A stretch of 64,000 nucleotides of DNA, from assembly GCA_016081115.2 (NCBI GenBank), contig CM071936.1, positions 87,411,943 to 87,475,942 of the forward strand. Direction: 5' to 3'. A model generated the notes under the pieces. The model was not told the origin of the DNA, did not search any database, and saw nothing but the letters and a program-made list of their open reading frames with translations. The translations under genes and the position numbers were made by a program. Within the stretch, counting starts at the first letter, position 1. Each line of letters begins with the position of its first letter. This document shows positions 10,171 to 20,164 of this stretch, in pieces. Origin of the DNA: Rehmannia glutinosa (lineage: Eukaryota > Streptophyta > Magnoliopsida > Lamiales > Orobanchaceae).

Positions 10171-10902
10171 TGTTAGATAAATATTTTTATCAAGATTTTG
10201 ATGATTATGTTTAAATGAGTTTTTATACCAAAACAATGATAATAAATGTTGTCCAAATACTCCTAAATGATTTAAAATGTTTTTGCTAATTTTTGGAGTA
10301 TTTCTTAGAATTTATTTTTTGATAAAAATGGACAACACTTTTGATGGTTTTGTTTAAATTAGTTTTTACACCAAAACTATGTTTATAAATGTTGTCAAAA
10401 TACTCCCAAGTGATTCAAAATGTTTTTACTAATTTTTTAGAGTATTTCTTGAAGTTTATTTTTGATAAAAATCGGACAACATTTAATATTGGAGGTCGAC
10501 CGGTCGCCCTATACGTCGATCGGTACCTGAAGAGTTGAAAAAATGAAACAGAACAAAACAGAAACAAATTTTGTGAAAAAAGAAGGAGGGGGACCGGTCA
10601 AGGGTGAGGTCGACTGGTCGCACCCTAGGGCGACCGATCGCACCCCCCGTCGACCGGTCGACCCCCCTGACGACCCGTACCTGGATTGCACTATCTTTTT
10701 CAAAACGTTCAAAATCTTATACAGGGCAACCGGTCGCGCTGTGTAATCTTTTGACAGCAAAATTTGTACCGTTGGACATTCTATCAGCAAGATTTGCTTT
10801 ATAATTTTGTACAACATTTCTACATCTTGTGATCTTCTTTTTGTAGACAAAAGTGAAGATAGAGGAGCCTATGTTGGGAGCCTATGTTGGTGAAGACTTC
10901 CC

Positions 10903-10910
10903 TATAAATA
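10903..10910 (+). promoter_or_regulatory. TATA box of the SIRE-type LTR
   Basis: CCTATAAATAGAGG lies about 270 bp into the second half of the LTR. The same motif sits at 16909-16916, 34651-34658 and 41168-41175 in the other LTRs. Transcription starting about 30 bp downstream would place the hairpin array in the RNA leader. Confidence 0.75.
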
Positions 10911-11132
10911 GAGGATGAATTGAAGACACAAGAAACAACACAAAAACAAGCAAATACACAACAAGAAATCTGCAAATTTCCAAGCTTTCATATTCAACAC
11001 TCTTGTTGTATTTATAGCCTAAGTATTTCACTTTCACATCTTGAGGTCTAGATTTTATTTCTTGATTACACTTGCACTCAAATTGTAATATTCATTATTG
11101 AGTTGTAATCTTGATTTTTGTCATCATTCAAC

Positions 11133-11397
11133 ACAAGACATCCTTGTGAGTATTCTTGTGGAAAGAATACACTTGGGTGATCTAGGTGATAGGTGTTTCA
11201 AGAGTGTGGTGCTCTTGAGGTATTGAAGAATTTGGTATTCTTCAAGGTTGAAGATTGTGGTAATCTTCACAAGGTGCCGTTGGAGATTGTGGTAATCTTC
11301 AAGAGAGATTGTGGTAATCTCAAAGGCGGTGTTGTAGAAGAGTGTGGTGCTCTTCAAGGTGATGTTGTAAGGTGTTGTATTAATTTTGGAAATTAAT
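11133..11397 (+). other. Array of about nine short hairpins in the LTR
   Basis: Perfect or near-perfect stems, mostly around the loop (G/T)TGG(T/A). Positions: 11133-11147 (loop acatc), 11150-11170 (8 bp), 11199-11217 (6 bp, 7-base loop containing GTGG), 11223-11245 (9 bp), 11249-11269 (8 bp), 11282-11300 (7 pairs including one G-T), 11305-11321 (6 bp), 11337-11355 (6 bp) and 11379-11397 (7 bp). The right LTR keeps most of them at 17139-17361 but has lost the last by a small deletion. Confidence 0.85.
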
Positions 11398-11615
11398 GAA
11401 ATCTTTTTTCTTTTTGAAATCCATCCCGGAGATACTGGGGTGGTAGAGGATTAGGCCCTAGGTGGGTTAAACCTCTTTAAATCAACGTGTGTTGTTTACT
11501 TTCCGCACCTTTATTATTGTCTTGAGCATTCGGTTCGAAAAAGAGGGCGAAATCGAAAAGATGGAGATAATCTATTCACCCCCTCTAGATTATCGTAGCC
11601 GCTTGGACTTACAAG

Positions 11616-11628
11616 TGGTATCAGAGCC
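11616..11628 (+). promoter_or_regulatory. Primer binding site (initiator tRNA-Met type)
   Basis: TGGTATCAGAGCC lies two bases after the LTR end. This is the usual plant LTR-retrotransposon PBS complementary to the 3' end of tRNA-iMet. Confidence 0.9.
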
Positions 11629-11651
11629 AAACTCTTTGGCAAGCTCGTTCC

Positions 11652-12980
11652 ACATCGCGAGTAAAGAGGAACGATCATCGGCTACGAATGAAGTCTACAT
11701 TACCGGCGCCTCCACCACCAAGCCACCACTATTCGACTCCAAAAATTATGCTTTTTGGAAAGAAAGAATGGAATGCTATTTACAAAGTTGCGGGTTCGAC
11801 ATTTGGAACACCGTTATCAATGGAGAATCCAATCCGATGAAAGACACACCTCACACCTCCAAAGCTCTCAAGGAGCTCAATGATGAAGAGAAGAAAATTA
11901 TCTCTTTAAATGGTAAAGCTCTTAATGTTATTTATTGTTCACTTACCATTTTGGAATATGATCATATTGTAGGAATTAAATCGGCTCATGAAGTATGGAG
12001 AAAATTAGAAGAAGTATATGCAAATGAAAGGAGCCACTTAAAAGCATCTACTTCTCAAATGGATACAAACCCAACTTGGGATGAGCTTCCTACAACTTCC
12101 GACGTCGATGAAAACGAACGATGTCTTATGGGCTTCGAAGAAGAAAATGAGGTAAGTTCAAAACCCTCCACTTCTTATGATAATGAATTACAAAATGATT
12201 ATAGTGATTTGCAAAATGATTTTGATGAACTTTAAAATGAATTCCAAAGCTTACTTGGTAAATACAAAAATTTGAAAAAGGAATTCAATATTTTGAAAAT
12301 TGATAAGGATAATTTATTTTCCTCTTATGAATCACTTTCATGTGATCACACCACCACACTTGACAAGGTTAGAAACCTTGAAAAAGAAAATAGTACTCTT
12401 GTTGAGGATATAATTGCATGAAAAATGATTTATCAAAATCCAACTTGAGTATCGATAAAATGACTGATATTATTGATGTTCATAGTTGTGATAAATTGAA
12501 ACAAGGACTTGATCATAAGCCTAGTGTTGTTAATTATGTGAAAAAAATCAAGTCTCTCTGCATGTTGGTCATTATGCTCCCAAAATTACTACTTGTTTTT
12601 ATTGTGGTAAAACGGGTCACACGGTTAATACTTGTCGGGCTAGAAATAGCTCTAATTATTATTGGAGACCTAAAAGTCTCAAAGCTAATTCCAAAGGACC
12701 CAAACACTTGAGGGTACCACAAAATAATGTCATATTAGGGACCCGGAGGAATAATAATCGAGGAAAATACTTACCGCCAAGAAGACATCAAATGACCATC
12801 TCATTTAATCAAAGGAGAAGACATCACCAAAATGAATTTCCAAGAGAAAGGCATTATCAACAATGGGAAGGACATAATCCTTGGAAATGGAGAAATTGGA
12901 GAAGTCATCATCTACAAGATGATTTTCAAAGGGGAAGATACCATCAACAACGGGAAAGACATAACCCATGAAAATGGCGT
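11652..12980 (+). pseudogene. Copia gag, internally deleted, start codon lost
   Basis: The frame from about 11652 encodes the gag N-terminal block (KPPLFDSKNYAFWKERMECYL, then SLNGKALNVIYCSL and SAHEVWRKLEEVY) seen in UBN2-type copia gags. Compared with element 2, the ATG (35345 there) reads TCG here. The segment between EEVYAN and the acidic NERCLMGFEEE block is missing, including the rest of the UBN2 domain and the first zinc knuckle. A coiled-coil-like stretch (12180-12500) and a second knuckle (CFYCGKTGHTVNTC, near 12597-12640) follow in broken frames. A basic, Arg/His-rich repeat (RRHHQNEFPRERHYQQ) ends the region near 12971. Confidence 0.8.
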
Positions 12981-13849
12981 AATTGGTAAACCGTATCTCC
13001 TCATTTAAATATGCATTTTATTTTGTTATTATGCATGTTCGTAATTGTGCCTAATTTTTTGAAATGAGTTTTCAAAAATTTATTTTTAAAATTAAGGTCT
13101 TCAATATATTTGTGTGTTCCTAAAATTCTTTTTAAAAAAGGAGGACCTTGCATGTTCTTGTGCATTTATTTAAACTATAGTGTTTTATCATCTCTTATGG
13201 ATTTTTATGGCATAAGCATACTTGTCACATATATTATTGCTCTAGCCTACACTATTACAATTATTCTTGTGTGCAAGACTTGTTCTAAGAATTGTGTAGG
13301 ATTTTTATATATTCGTCAATGGTTATCCACTCATTATTTGACAAGAGAAACATAAACTATCGAGGTACGCTATTTATTGTTATTCATCTCATAGACTCGA
13401 TACATGTTGTGTCATATGCCTATGTGCTTATTTTATACAAGTGCCATTAAGAGATGTTTTGATTTTTTGAAAGGCATTTTTTTGACATAGCTTGTTTTAT
13501 CCAAGATTTGTAAAGGATTATACTTTGTTTTAATTGAACATTTGATTTTTATCCTTTTCTTAAGTTATGCATTTTATTGCACATATAAATGCCATTATTT
13601 TTGGTTGTTTTGTCAAAACTCTTGTTCATATGCTTATTGTAAATGAGGTCTCAACTATATGTTCTTGAATTTTTCAAATTTCAAAAAAGACCTTATATAG
13701 CTTCCTATAAGCTTATTTGAACTTACACGTTGTATGAAACTCGTGATAAATTGTTTTAAAGCATAGTATGTGTTACTTGTTATAGTGTCTCTATCATTCG
13801 ATATTACTATGCTCTTGTGCAAAATTACTTGTTAAGATTTTGCAGAAAT
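12981..13849. other. Element 1 interior without recognisable coding
   Basis: T-rich sequence where protease and integrase should be. No motif of either is visible, so they are deleted or too decayed. Confidence 0.5.
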
Positions 13850-14815
13850 TTTTTAACAAGCTTGATAACCAAGGCAAGGTTAGTAGCTCTAAGGTATTGT
13901 CAATAAGAAGGTATTGATTTTGATGATACATTTGCATCCTTGGTTATTCACACTTCACTTGCCCATTCATGTTTTGAGAAAATTTCAAGCTTTACCAAAT
14001 GGATGTTAAATCCAATTTTCTAAATGGTTTTATTCAAATAGAAGTCTATCGGAGTTTAAAATTTTAGGCCATATGATTTTTATAAAAGTCCTTGTACGGT
14101 TGATACAAGTACCCCGTGCATGGTATGATAGACTTAGATCATTTTTTTGCGAAATGGTTTTACAAGAGGTAAAGTTGATACTACACTATTTGAAAAAGAG
14201 CAAAATTGTTTACTTGTGCAAATTTATGTTGATGATGTTATTTTTGTGCTACTAATGAATATTTGTGCAAGATATTTTCTAAGTTTTTGCAAGGTATACT
14301 TAAGATGAGCATGATGGGGGATCTCAAATTTCTTCATTGGACTTCAAGTTAAACAATGCCAAGAAAGTGATTATATTTCACAATCAAAGTATACAATAGA
14401 ACCTTTGAAGAAGTTAAGCATTGAAGAAGGAAGAATTATCTCAACCTCTATGGCTACCAATGTAAAGATTGACAAAGACTGAGGAAGGCATATTGATTGA
14501 CAAACAAGCTCGAGGTATGTTTTCGTTTATTATTCTTATAGACTCGACATTCTATATGCCTTATGTTTATATGCTCGACTTCAAAAAAACTATCCCAACA
14601 AATCTCATTAAAGTGCCGTTAAAAGAAATTTTCAAATGTTTGAAAGGCACTTCTTCTTATGACTTGTGTATCCAAAGTTCTTAAATGTTTACATTTTTCG
14701 GGATAACAAATCCGGTGAAAATAAATTTTCAAATATGGTTTGTTATAATCAAACTAAACATATTGAGATTCTACGTTCGTTTTAAAAAGGGATTGCGTAA
14801 AATTGAGATGTGTTT
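13850..14815 (+). pseudogene. Copia RT and RNase H scraps
   Basis: Translations in changing frames contain FKLYQMDVKSNFLNGF (RT, near 13990), a decayed GLKQAPRAWYDRL-like block near 14110, GDLKFLHW-like sequence near 14320 and the end of RNase H (TKHIEI-like, near 14755). Stops occur every few dozen bases. The catalytic YVDD region near 14230 is degenerate. The parallel region of element 2 (38630-39337) is better preserved. Confidence 0.7.
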
Positions 14816-16189
14816 AATTCCGTCTCAAAGTTAACTCGCGGACTTTTGTTTCGTTAATCGCCGAGTCTTTTACCTCATTTCGAGCTTGATTATGACACAA
14901 TGTATATTGAATGAGGTCTACGTTTGCATTTTGCACATTTTTAAAACTTAGGGGCAAAAAATCGAATTTTTGGATCAAATTTCGGATTTTCAAAACATGA
15001 CCAAAACAGTGGGCTGCCAGGGCTTGGGCCGACCGGTCGCCCACCAGCTCGACCGGTCGCCCATACCCTGGACCGGTCGCCCTGAGTGGTTTTTTGGTTA
15101 TAATCAGTTCTGTTTTCCAGACTCAGCCATTTTGGCTTATTTCACTCTATTTCGACCCCTTTGCAATTTGCACACACATTTCACTTCAAATGTGTTTTGT
15201 TGCATGAATTACATATTTTGGGGATTATCTAGCTCGATTATCATCATCATTGCTCATCTTTACCAATTGAATGGTAATAATTCTACTCCTTTATCTCAAT
15301 TGGGTTGAACCCTTGAGAACTTGGCTTATATGTATATTTCTTGATGAAATTCTTATATATTTGAGTTGAGCATGATGATTGTTGATGGATGATATTTGTA
15401 AAATTGCTTTTGGTGATGAAAAACTTGGCTTGATTACATTTACAAGGGCTATATATATCTTCTTCTATTTTTGACGCCCGCCAAGTGTTCGATAAAACGT
15501 TTCAATGAAAAATTCATCACCTACATGATTCTCTCAATTACAAATGTCTTATATATTTATAGAGATCATGTTTTGCAAATCAAATGTGTTTTCATAAGCT
15601 TCTACAAGTCGTATGATCGACTTTTCCCTCCTATTTGGTCTATAAGCTTCAATGTTCAAATAGCTCGATATATTGGTTAAGTTGCGCACTTTGATATGAA
15701 TATATGATGTTTTTATCGTGCTAACATTCTTTTTGATGATTCCAAAGGGGGAGAAACAGGTTATAAGCTTATTAGCTCGAAGAAGCTAATATAAGCTCAT
15801 GAAAGAAGCTATAAGCTATGGAAAGAAGCTATAAGCTATGGCTCCTTAAAGCCATAAGTTGTGGATTATACTTAGTCCTTTTGATGTATTATGAACTTTT
15901 ATGCTTGACTAATAATGTCTTGTGACAGGGGGAGCTTATAAGCTCATGGAATTCAAGCTTAAGTTGTATAAGCTAAGCTTTTAGCTTTTAGTTGTTGCTT
16001 CTATACTTACTCTTGCTATGCATGTTGATAGGGGAAGCTTGTGCTTAAATGATTTTGAAAAATCTTTGCTCCTATCCTTGTGTGTTTGTACTTATGATAA
16101 ATCTTGCTTATAATGGATTGATGTTTTAGACCGGAAAACTTGTTTTGTTTTAAAATCAACTTCCTAAAATTGTTTTGGTTTGTAATCAT
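14816..16189. other. 3' untranslated zone of SIRE-type element 1
   Basis: No env-like ORF is seen. It holds CGACCGGTCG palindromes at 15030-15039 and 15050-15059 and a series of purine tracts that look like extra PPTs (AAAGGGGGAGAAACAGG near 15745, CAGGGGGAGCTT near 15927, ATAGGGGAAGCTT near 16029). Simple AAGCTATAAGCT repeats lie at 15760-15990. The layout matches 39338-40564 in element 2. Confidence 0.6.
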
Positions 16190-16204
16190 CAAAAAGGGGG
16201 AGTT
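16190..16204 (+). promoter_or_regulatory. Polypurine tract next to the 3' LTR
   Basis: CAAAAAGGGGGAGTT immediately precedes the TGTTAG start of the right LTR, as expected for plus-strand priming. Confidence 0.85.
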
Positions 16205-17615
16205 TGTTAGATAAATATTTTTGTCAATATTTTGATGATTATGTTTAAATGAGTTTTTATACCAAAACAATGATAATAAATGTTGTCCAAATACTCCTAA
16301 ATGATTTAAAATGTTTTTGCTAATTTTTGGAGTATTTCTTAGAATTTATTTTTTGATAAAAATGGACAACACTTTTGATGGTTTTGTTTAAATTAGTTTT
16401 TACACCAAAACTATGTTTATAAATGTTGTCAAAATACTCCCAAGTGATTCAAAATGTTTTTACTAATTTTTTGGAGTATTTCTTGAAGTTTATTTTTGAT
16501 AAAAATCGGACAACATTTAATATTGGAGGTCGACCGGTACCTGAAGAGTTGAAAAAATGAAACAGAAACAAATTTTGTGAAAAAAAGAAGGAGGGGGACC
16601 GGTCAAGGGTGAGGTCGACCGGTCGCACCCTAGGGCGACCGGTCGCACCCCCCCGTCGACCGGTCGACCCCCCTGACGACCCGTACCTGGATCGCACTAT
16701 CTTTTTCAAAACGTTCAAAATCTTATACAGGGCAACCGGTCGCGCTGTGTAATCTTTTGACAGCAAAATTTTTACCGTTGGACATTCTATCAGCAAGATT
16801 TGCTTTATAATTTTGTACAATATTTCTACATCTTGTGATCTTCTTTTTGTAGACAAAAGTGAAGATAGAGGAGCCTATGTTGGGAGCCTATGTTGGTGAA
16901 GACTTCCCTATAAATAGAGGATGAATTAAAGACACAAGAAACAACACAAAAACAAGCAAATACACAACAAGAAATCTACAAATTTCCAAGCTTTCATATT
17001 CAACACTCTTGTTGTATTTATAGCCTAAGTATTTCACTTTCACATCTTGAGGTCTAGGCTTTATTTCTTGATTACACTTGCACTCAAATTGTAATATTCA
17101 TTATTGAGTTGTAATCTTGATTTTTGTCATCATTCAACACAAGACATTCTTGTGAGTATTCTTGTGGAAAGAATACACTTGGGTGATCTAGGTGATAGGT
17201 GTTTCAAGAGTGTGGTGCTCTTGAGGTATTGAAGAATTTGGTATTCTTCAAGGTTGAAGATTGTGGTAATCTTCACAAGGTGCCGTTGGAGATTGTGGTA
17301 ATCTTCAAGAGAGATTGTGGTAATCTCAAAGGTGGTGTTGTAGAAGAGTGTGGTGCTCTTCAAGGTGATGTTGTAAGGTGTTGTATTAATTTTGGAATAA
17401 AATCTTTTTTCTTTTGAAATCCATCCCGGAGATACTGGGGTGGTAGAGGATTAGGCCCTAGGTGGGTTGAACCTCTTTAAATCGACGTGTGTTGTTTACT
17501 TTCCGCACCTTTATTATTGTCTTGAGCATTCGGTTCGAAAAAGAGGGCGAAATCGAAAAGATGGAGATAATCTATTCACCCCCCCTCTAGATTATCGTAG
17601 CCGCTTGGACTTACA
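16205..17615 (+). repeat. Right LTR of SIRE-type element 1
   Basis: 1411 bp and nearly identical to 10171-11613. It ends GGACTTACA followed by TSD tcact. TATA box at 16909-16916, hairpin array at about 17139-17361. Confidence 0.95.
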
Positions 17616-17770
17616 TCACTATGGTCGACCTCCGGGGACACTGGATAGCATGAAGCAACCTGACTATGGGTATTAATGAGGGTCCTGGATAGCGTGAAGC
17701 TACCTCACTATGGGCGACCTCTTGGATCCTCGATAGCGTGAAGCTACCTCACTATGGGTATCTCCCGATG
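17616..17770. repeat. Tandem repeat of gypsy derivative (right part)
   Basis: Continues the CTGGATAGCGTGAAGCTACC / TCACTATGGG units of 10015-10170 that the SIRE-type element interrupted. Confidence 0.75.
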
Positions 17771-18054
17771 TCCTTGTGACTCGACTAGTTGCTGCTTAGC
17801 TTCAGGGAAGTCCCTGTCCATAAGTTATTAGTTACCATCCATGTGAGTGTATTGCACATATTTGGATAGAAAACAAGAAGTTTATTCATAATTTGATTGC
17901 CTTGGCAAAGAAAGAAATACGCAGATACCCAACTTAAATGCCGGAAAAATAAACTAAGTAGTCTGACATCTTAAGAGACACTAAATAAAGGAAACATAAA
18001 TGAAATACTGAAGCCCCCTGGAGAGGGTCTAGGCGCACTGTGAGCTGCATACTG
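17771..18054. other. Spacer between tandem repeats and gag
   Basis: No motif recognised. It lies where protease and the rest of pol would follow gag on the minus strand. Confidence 0.4.
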
Positions 18055-19300
18055 GGGGAGTTCAAACTCCTCTCATTTTCAGTCTTGGTTTGTTGCTTCT
18101 GCTTTGTGCGGCCTTGGATCACGGCAAAACTTGCTCTGATCCACATAGTCCTTCAGATGGCCCTTCTGGATGCGTCGGTCAATCTCTTTTTTCAGATGGA
18201 AACATCTTTCCATAGCGTACCCTTTTTTCATTAGATTGAGCTCGCTTGGATTGTCCCTAGTTCCTTGCCTTTAGGCCGCGTACATGACTTTCAATTCAGG
18301 GGTGCATTTAACGGGGTGTGTTTATGTTTGACTTCCCTTATACTTGAGTCCTTGTTGTCCCTCTTGGGACTTGATTTTTCTTCTTCTCTTGTCTTTCTCT
18401 TTTGGCCTACATCAGACTTGGTGGCTTCTTCCACCCGAATATGCTTCTCAGCCCGGTCAACTAACTCTTCCAGAGAGGCAGGGGTTTGCCTATTATGGAC
18501 TCCTTAAATCTTCCTTGACGGATATTTTGTTGCAAAATCCCCAACAGAGTTTCATGTTGCACATTGGCTACTTCATCGACCCATTCCACAAAGTGCTTCA
18601 TATAGCTTCTCAGGGGCTTTTCGTTCTTCTGCTTTATCTAGAAAAGATGAGCAATGATCTTTGGCCTTTTCCTGTTGATGGAGAATTGATGCATGAAGCT
18701 ATCAGTGTGCTTGTCCATCCCGTCAATAGATCCAACCGGGAGTTGGTTGAACCAAGAGAAAGCTCTTTTCCTCAGGGTGGTCATGAAAATCTTGCAATAG
18801 ACCGTGTCTGTCATGTATTATAAGTCGGCCTTAGCATAAAATTTGTCCAAGTGTACTTATGGGTCTCTCGTTCCATCGTATTTCGGGAGATTGGAAGTCT
18901 TTATCCCCGAAGGGAGAGACTCCGCTAGCACGTTTGGGCTGAAGGGACTTCTTCTTATTACGGTTATGCCCTGGAGTTACCCTAGCTAACGTGGGGAGCT
19001 CTCGACTTCCCTACTTGAGGGTGATCGTGTGCCCACGGGGGTTCCGACTGGTGTCTCGGGGCATTCCCCATCGTTGCCCCTCCATCCTCTTTTGGATCTT
19101 CCCCCGGTTTGATGTTATCATTTTCGCCTACTCCCACTGAGTGTTGATTGTTGTCCGTTGGTGGAGCATGGTGCGGGGTGTCTTGGACTGTTTTCCGGGT
19201 AGTCTTTTCCAACAAAGATTGTAAAGCCTATCGAGTTAGGTGAATTTCTTCGGCGGACGGAGCCCCTCCAGAGGAGGAGGCGGCGCCTCTCTTTCAAACG
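18055..19300 (-). pseudogene. Tat-type gypsy gag
   Basis: The minus-strand translation shows the Retrotrans_gag pattern: LPKYDGTRDP (near 18880), RKRAFSWFNQLPVGSID (near 18770) and SLEELVDRAEKHIRVEE (near 18450). A C-terminal block, MERCFHLKKEIDRRIQKGHL (near 18200), resembles the ECFQLKEEIERLIR region of Tat/Retand-type gags. Several stops and frame shifts are present, for example near 18830 and 18640. The N-terminal part toward 19300 is low-complexity. Gag would supply particles. No pol is joined to it, so the element would have relied on a relative. Confidence 0.75.
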
Positions 19301-19453
19301 GAGGAGGGGGCGACACTCCTCCATGGGGAGAGGGTTGGACCATGTCTTCCAGGCGGTCGCTCTTCTTGCTGATCTCCGGCCCCACGGCCTGTAGCTTGAG
19401 ATCCGACATCACGTGCTTGCAATCGAGTTTGCATCTCCGTGTGCTTTGGATGT

Positions 19454-19471
19454 TTCCCATAGACGACGCCA
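19454..19471 (-). promoter_or_regulatory. Primer binding site of gypsy derivative copy 1
   Basis: On the minus strand the LTR end is followed by TGGCGTCGTCTATGGGAA, a variant of the TGGCGCCGTCTGTGGGAA motif found after the 5' LTR of many Tat-type plant gypsy elements. Copy 2 has the same site at 63799-63816. Confidence 0.65.
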
Positions 19472-19475
19472 AAAT

Positions 19476-19941
19476 GATGCTGCTTTTTAGGGTAGATCAC
19501 TTCAAGTCAATGGTGCTGATAAAATCCTTCTTCCCAAGGGGGAAATCTTCAAGTCTTCTTCTCCGGAAGCTGGAAATCATTCGATTGGGAACTTGCCTGC
19601 ACACACGCACAAATATTAGATGGCCCGGGGGTTGTCCATGGAAGCCCCTCCGACGCTCAAGTCAGCACGGTGATCGATAGAATAATTAAAACAGTAAACA
19701 AATATTGCATTAAATGCGTTAAGAGAGTTATGAGACAGATTATACTTATATATGAATATGAGTGACCTTTTTATAACTGGGAGATTCGCCCTGTGGGCCG
19801 TGTAGGAGAAATCAGCCTATGGGCCAGTCCCGGACTCCTCTGGGCTGGGTTATTCCATTAAGATCCCATTGAGAAATTATTAAATTAATGTATAAACTGA
19901 ATTATATATTAAATAGTTAAATGTCATTTTTACCCCCACCA
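19476..19941 (-). repeat. 5' LTR of gypsy derivative copy 1
   Basis: On the minus strand it runs from TGGTGGGGGTAAAAATGAC to just before the PBS, with a TATA-like GTTATAAAAAGG near 19770. The segment around CTCCGACGCTCAAGTCAG (19650-19670) recurs at 57740 and, less exactly, at 63970. Confidence 0.6.
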
Positions 19942-20129
19942 CTTAGCTTCATTGATTGAGATGAAAAATGCACGGTACTATTTGATTCATGAATACTATC
20001 TCTGTTTATTCTATTTCATTTTTCCATTTCTGTATTCTTCATTTTTGTTGTTTCTCTTGCTGGTTTAGGACCAGTATCTTAGACCATCTTGGGCACTTTG
20101 CACCATTTTAAGGCATATTTTGTACTATA
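19942..20129. other. Flanking DNA left of the Helitron
   Basis: No gene. Its last bases (GGCATATTTTGTACTATA) are nearly the inverse of the first bases right of the Helitron at 30472. Confidence 0.5.
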
Positions 20130-20164
20130 CTAGTAAGGTGAACGTGCGTTGCATGTGAACCAAA

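Larger units (their letters stand above)
10171..11613 (+). repeat. Left LTR of SIRE-type element 1
   Basis: Starts TGTTAGATAAATATT and ends GGACTTACA. It contains a cluster of CGACCGGTCG-like palindromes (10497-10740), a TATA box (10903-10910) and the hairpin array (11133-11397). It differs from the right LTR by a few substitutions and small indels, including loss of about 20 bp near 10505 in the right copy. Confidence 0.95.
10171..17615 (+). mobile_element. SIRE-type Ty1/copia element 1 (defective)
   Basis: Complete by its ends: LTRs 10171-11613 and 16205-17615, PBS after the left LTR, PPT before the right LTR, and TSD tcact at 10166-10170 and 17616-17620. The interior is only about 4.6 kb and holds a shortened gag plus RT/RNase H scraps, so it cannot be autonomous. 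Long LTRs, a UBN2-type gag with a downstream zinc knuckle and multiple polypurine tracts suggest the SIRE/Maximus lineage. Confidence 0.92.
8206..19941 (-). mobile_element. Pol-less Tat-type gypsy derivative, copy 1 (interrupted)
   Basis: Read on the minus strand, the order is 5' LTR (19476-19941), PBS (19454-19471), gag (about 19300-18055), then tandem repeats (17616-17770 and 9540-10170). An antisense aORF remnant (8212-8900) follows. No protease, RT, RNase H or integrase is seen. A SIRE-type element (10171-17615) splits the tandem-repeat zone. The 3' LTR is not found, so the left boundary is a guess. Copy 2 starts at 57586. Confidence 0.65.

Noticed and set aside
11124..11357. Minus-strand and plus-strand frames over the LTR hairpin zone
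   Set aside because: They run across the stem-loop array in an LTR and match nothing. The palindromes create frames on both strands.
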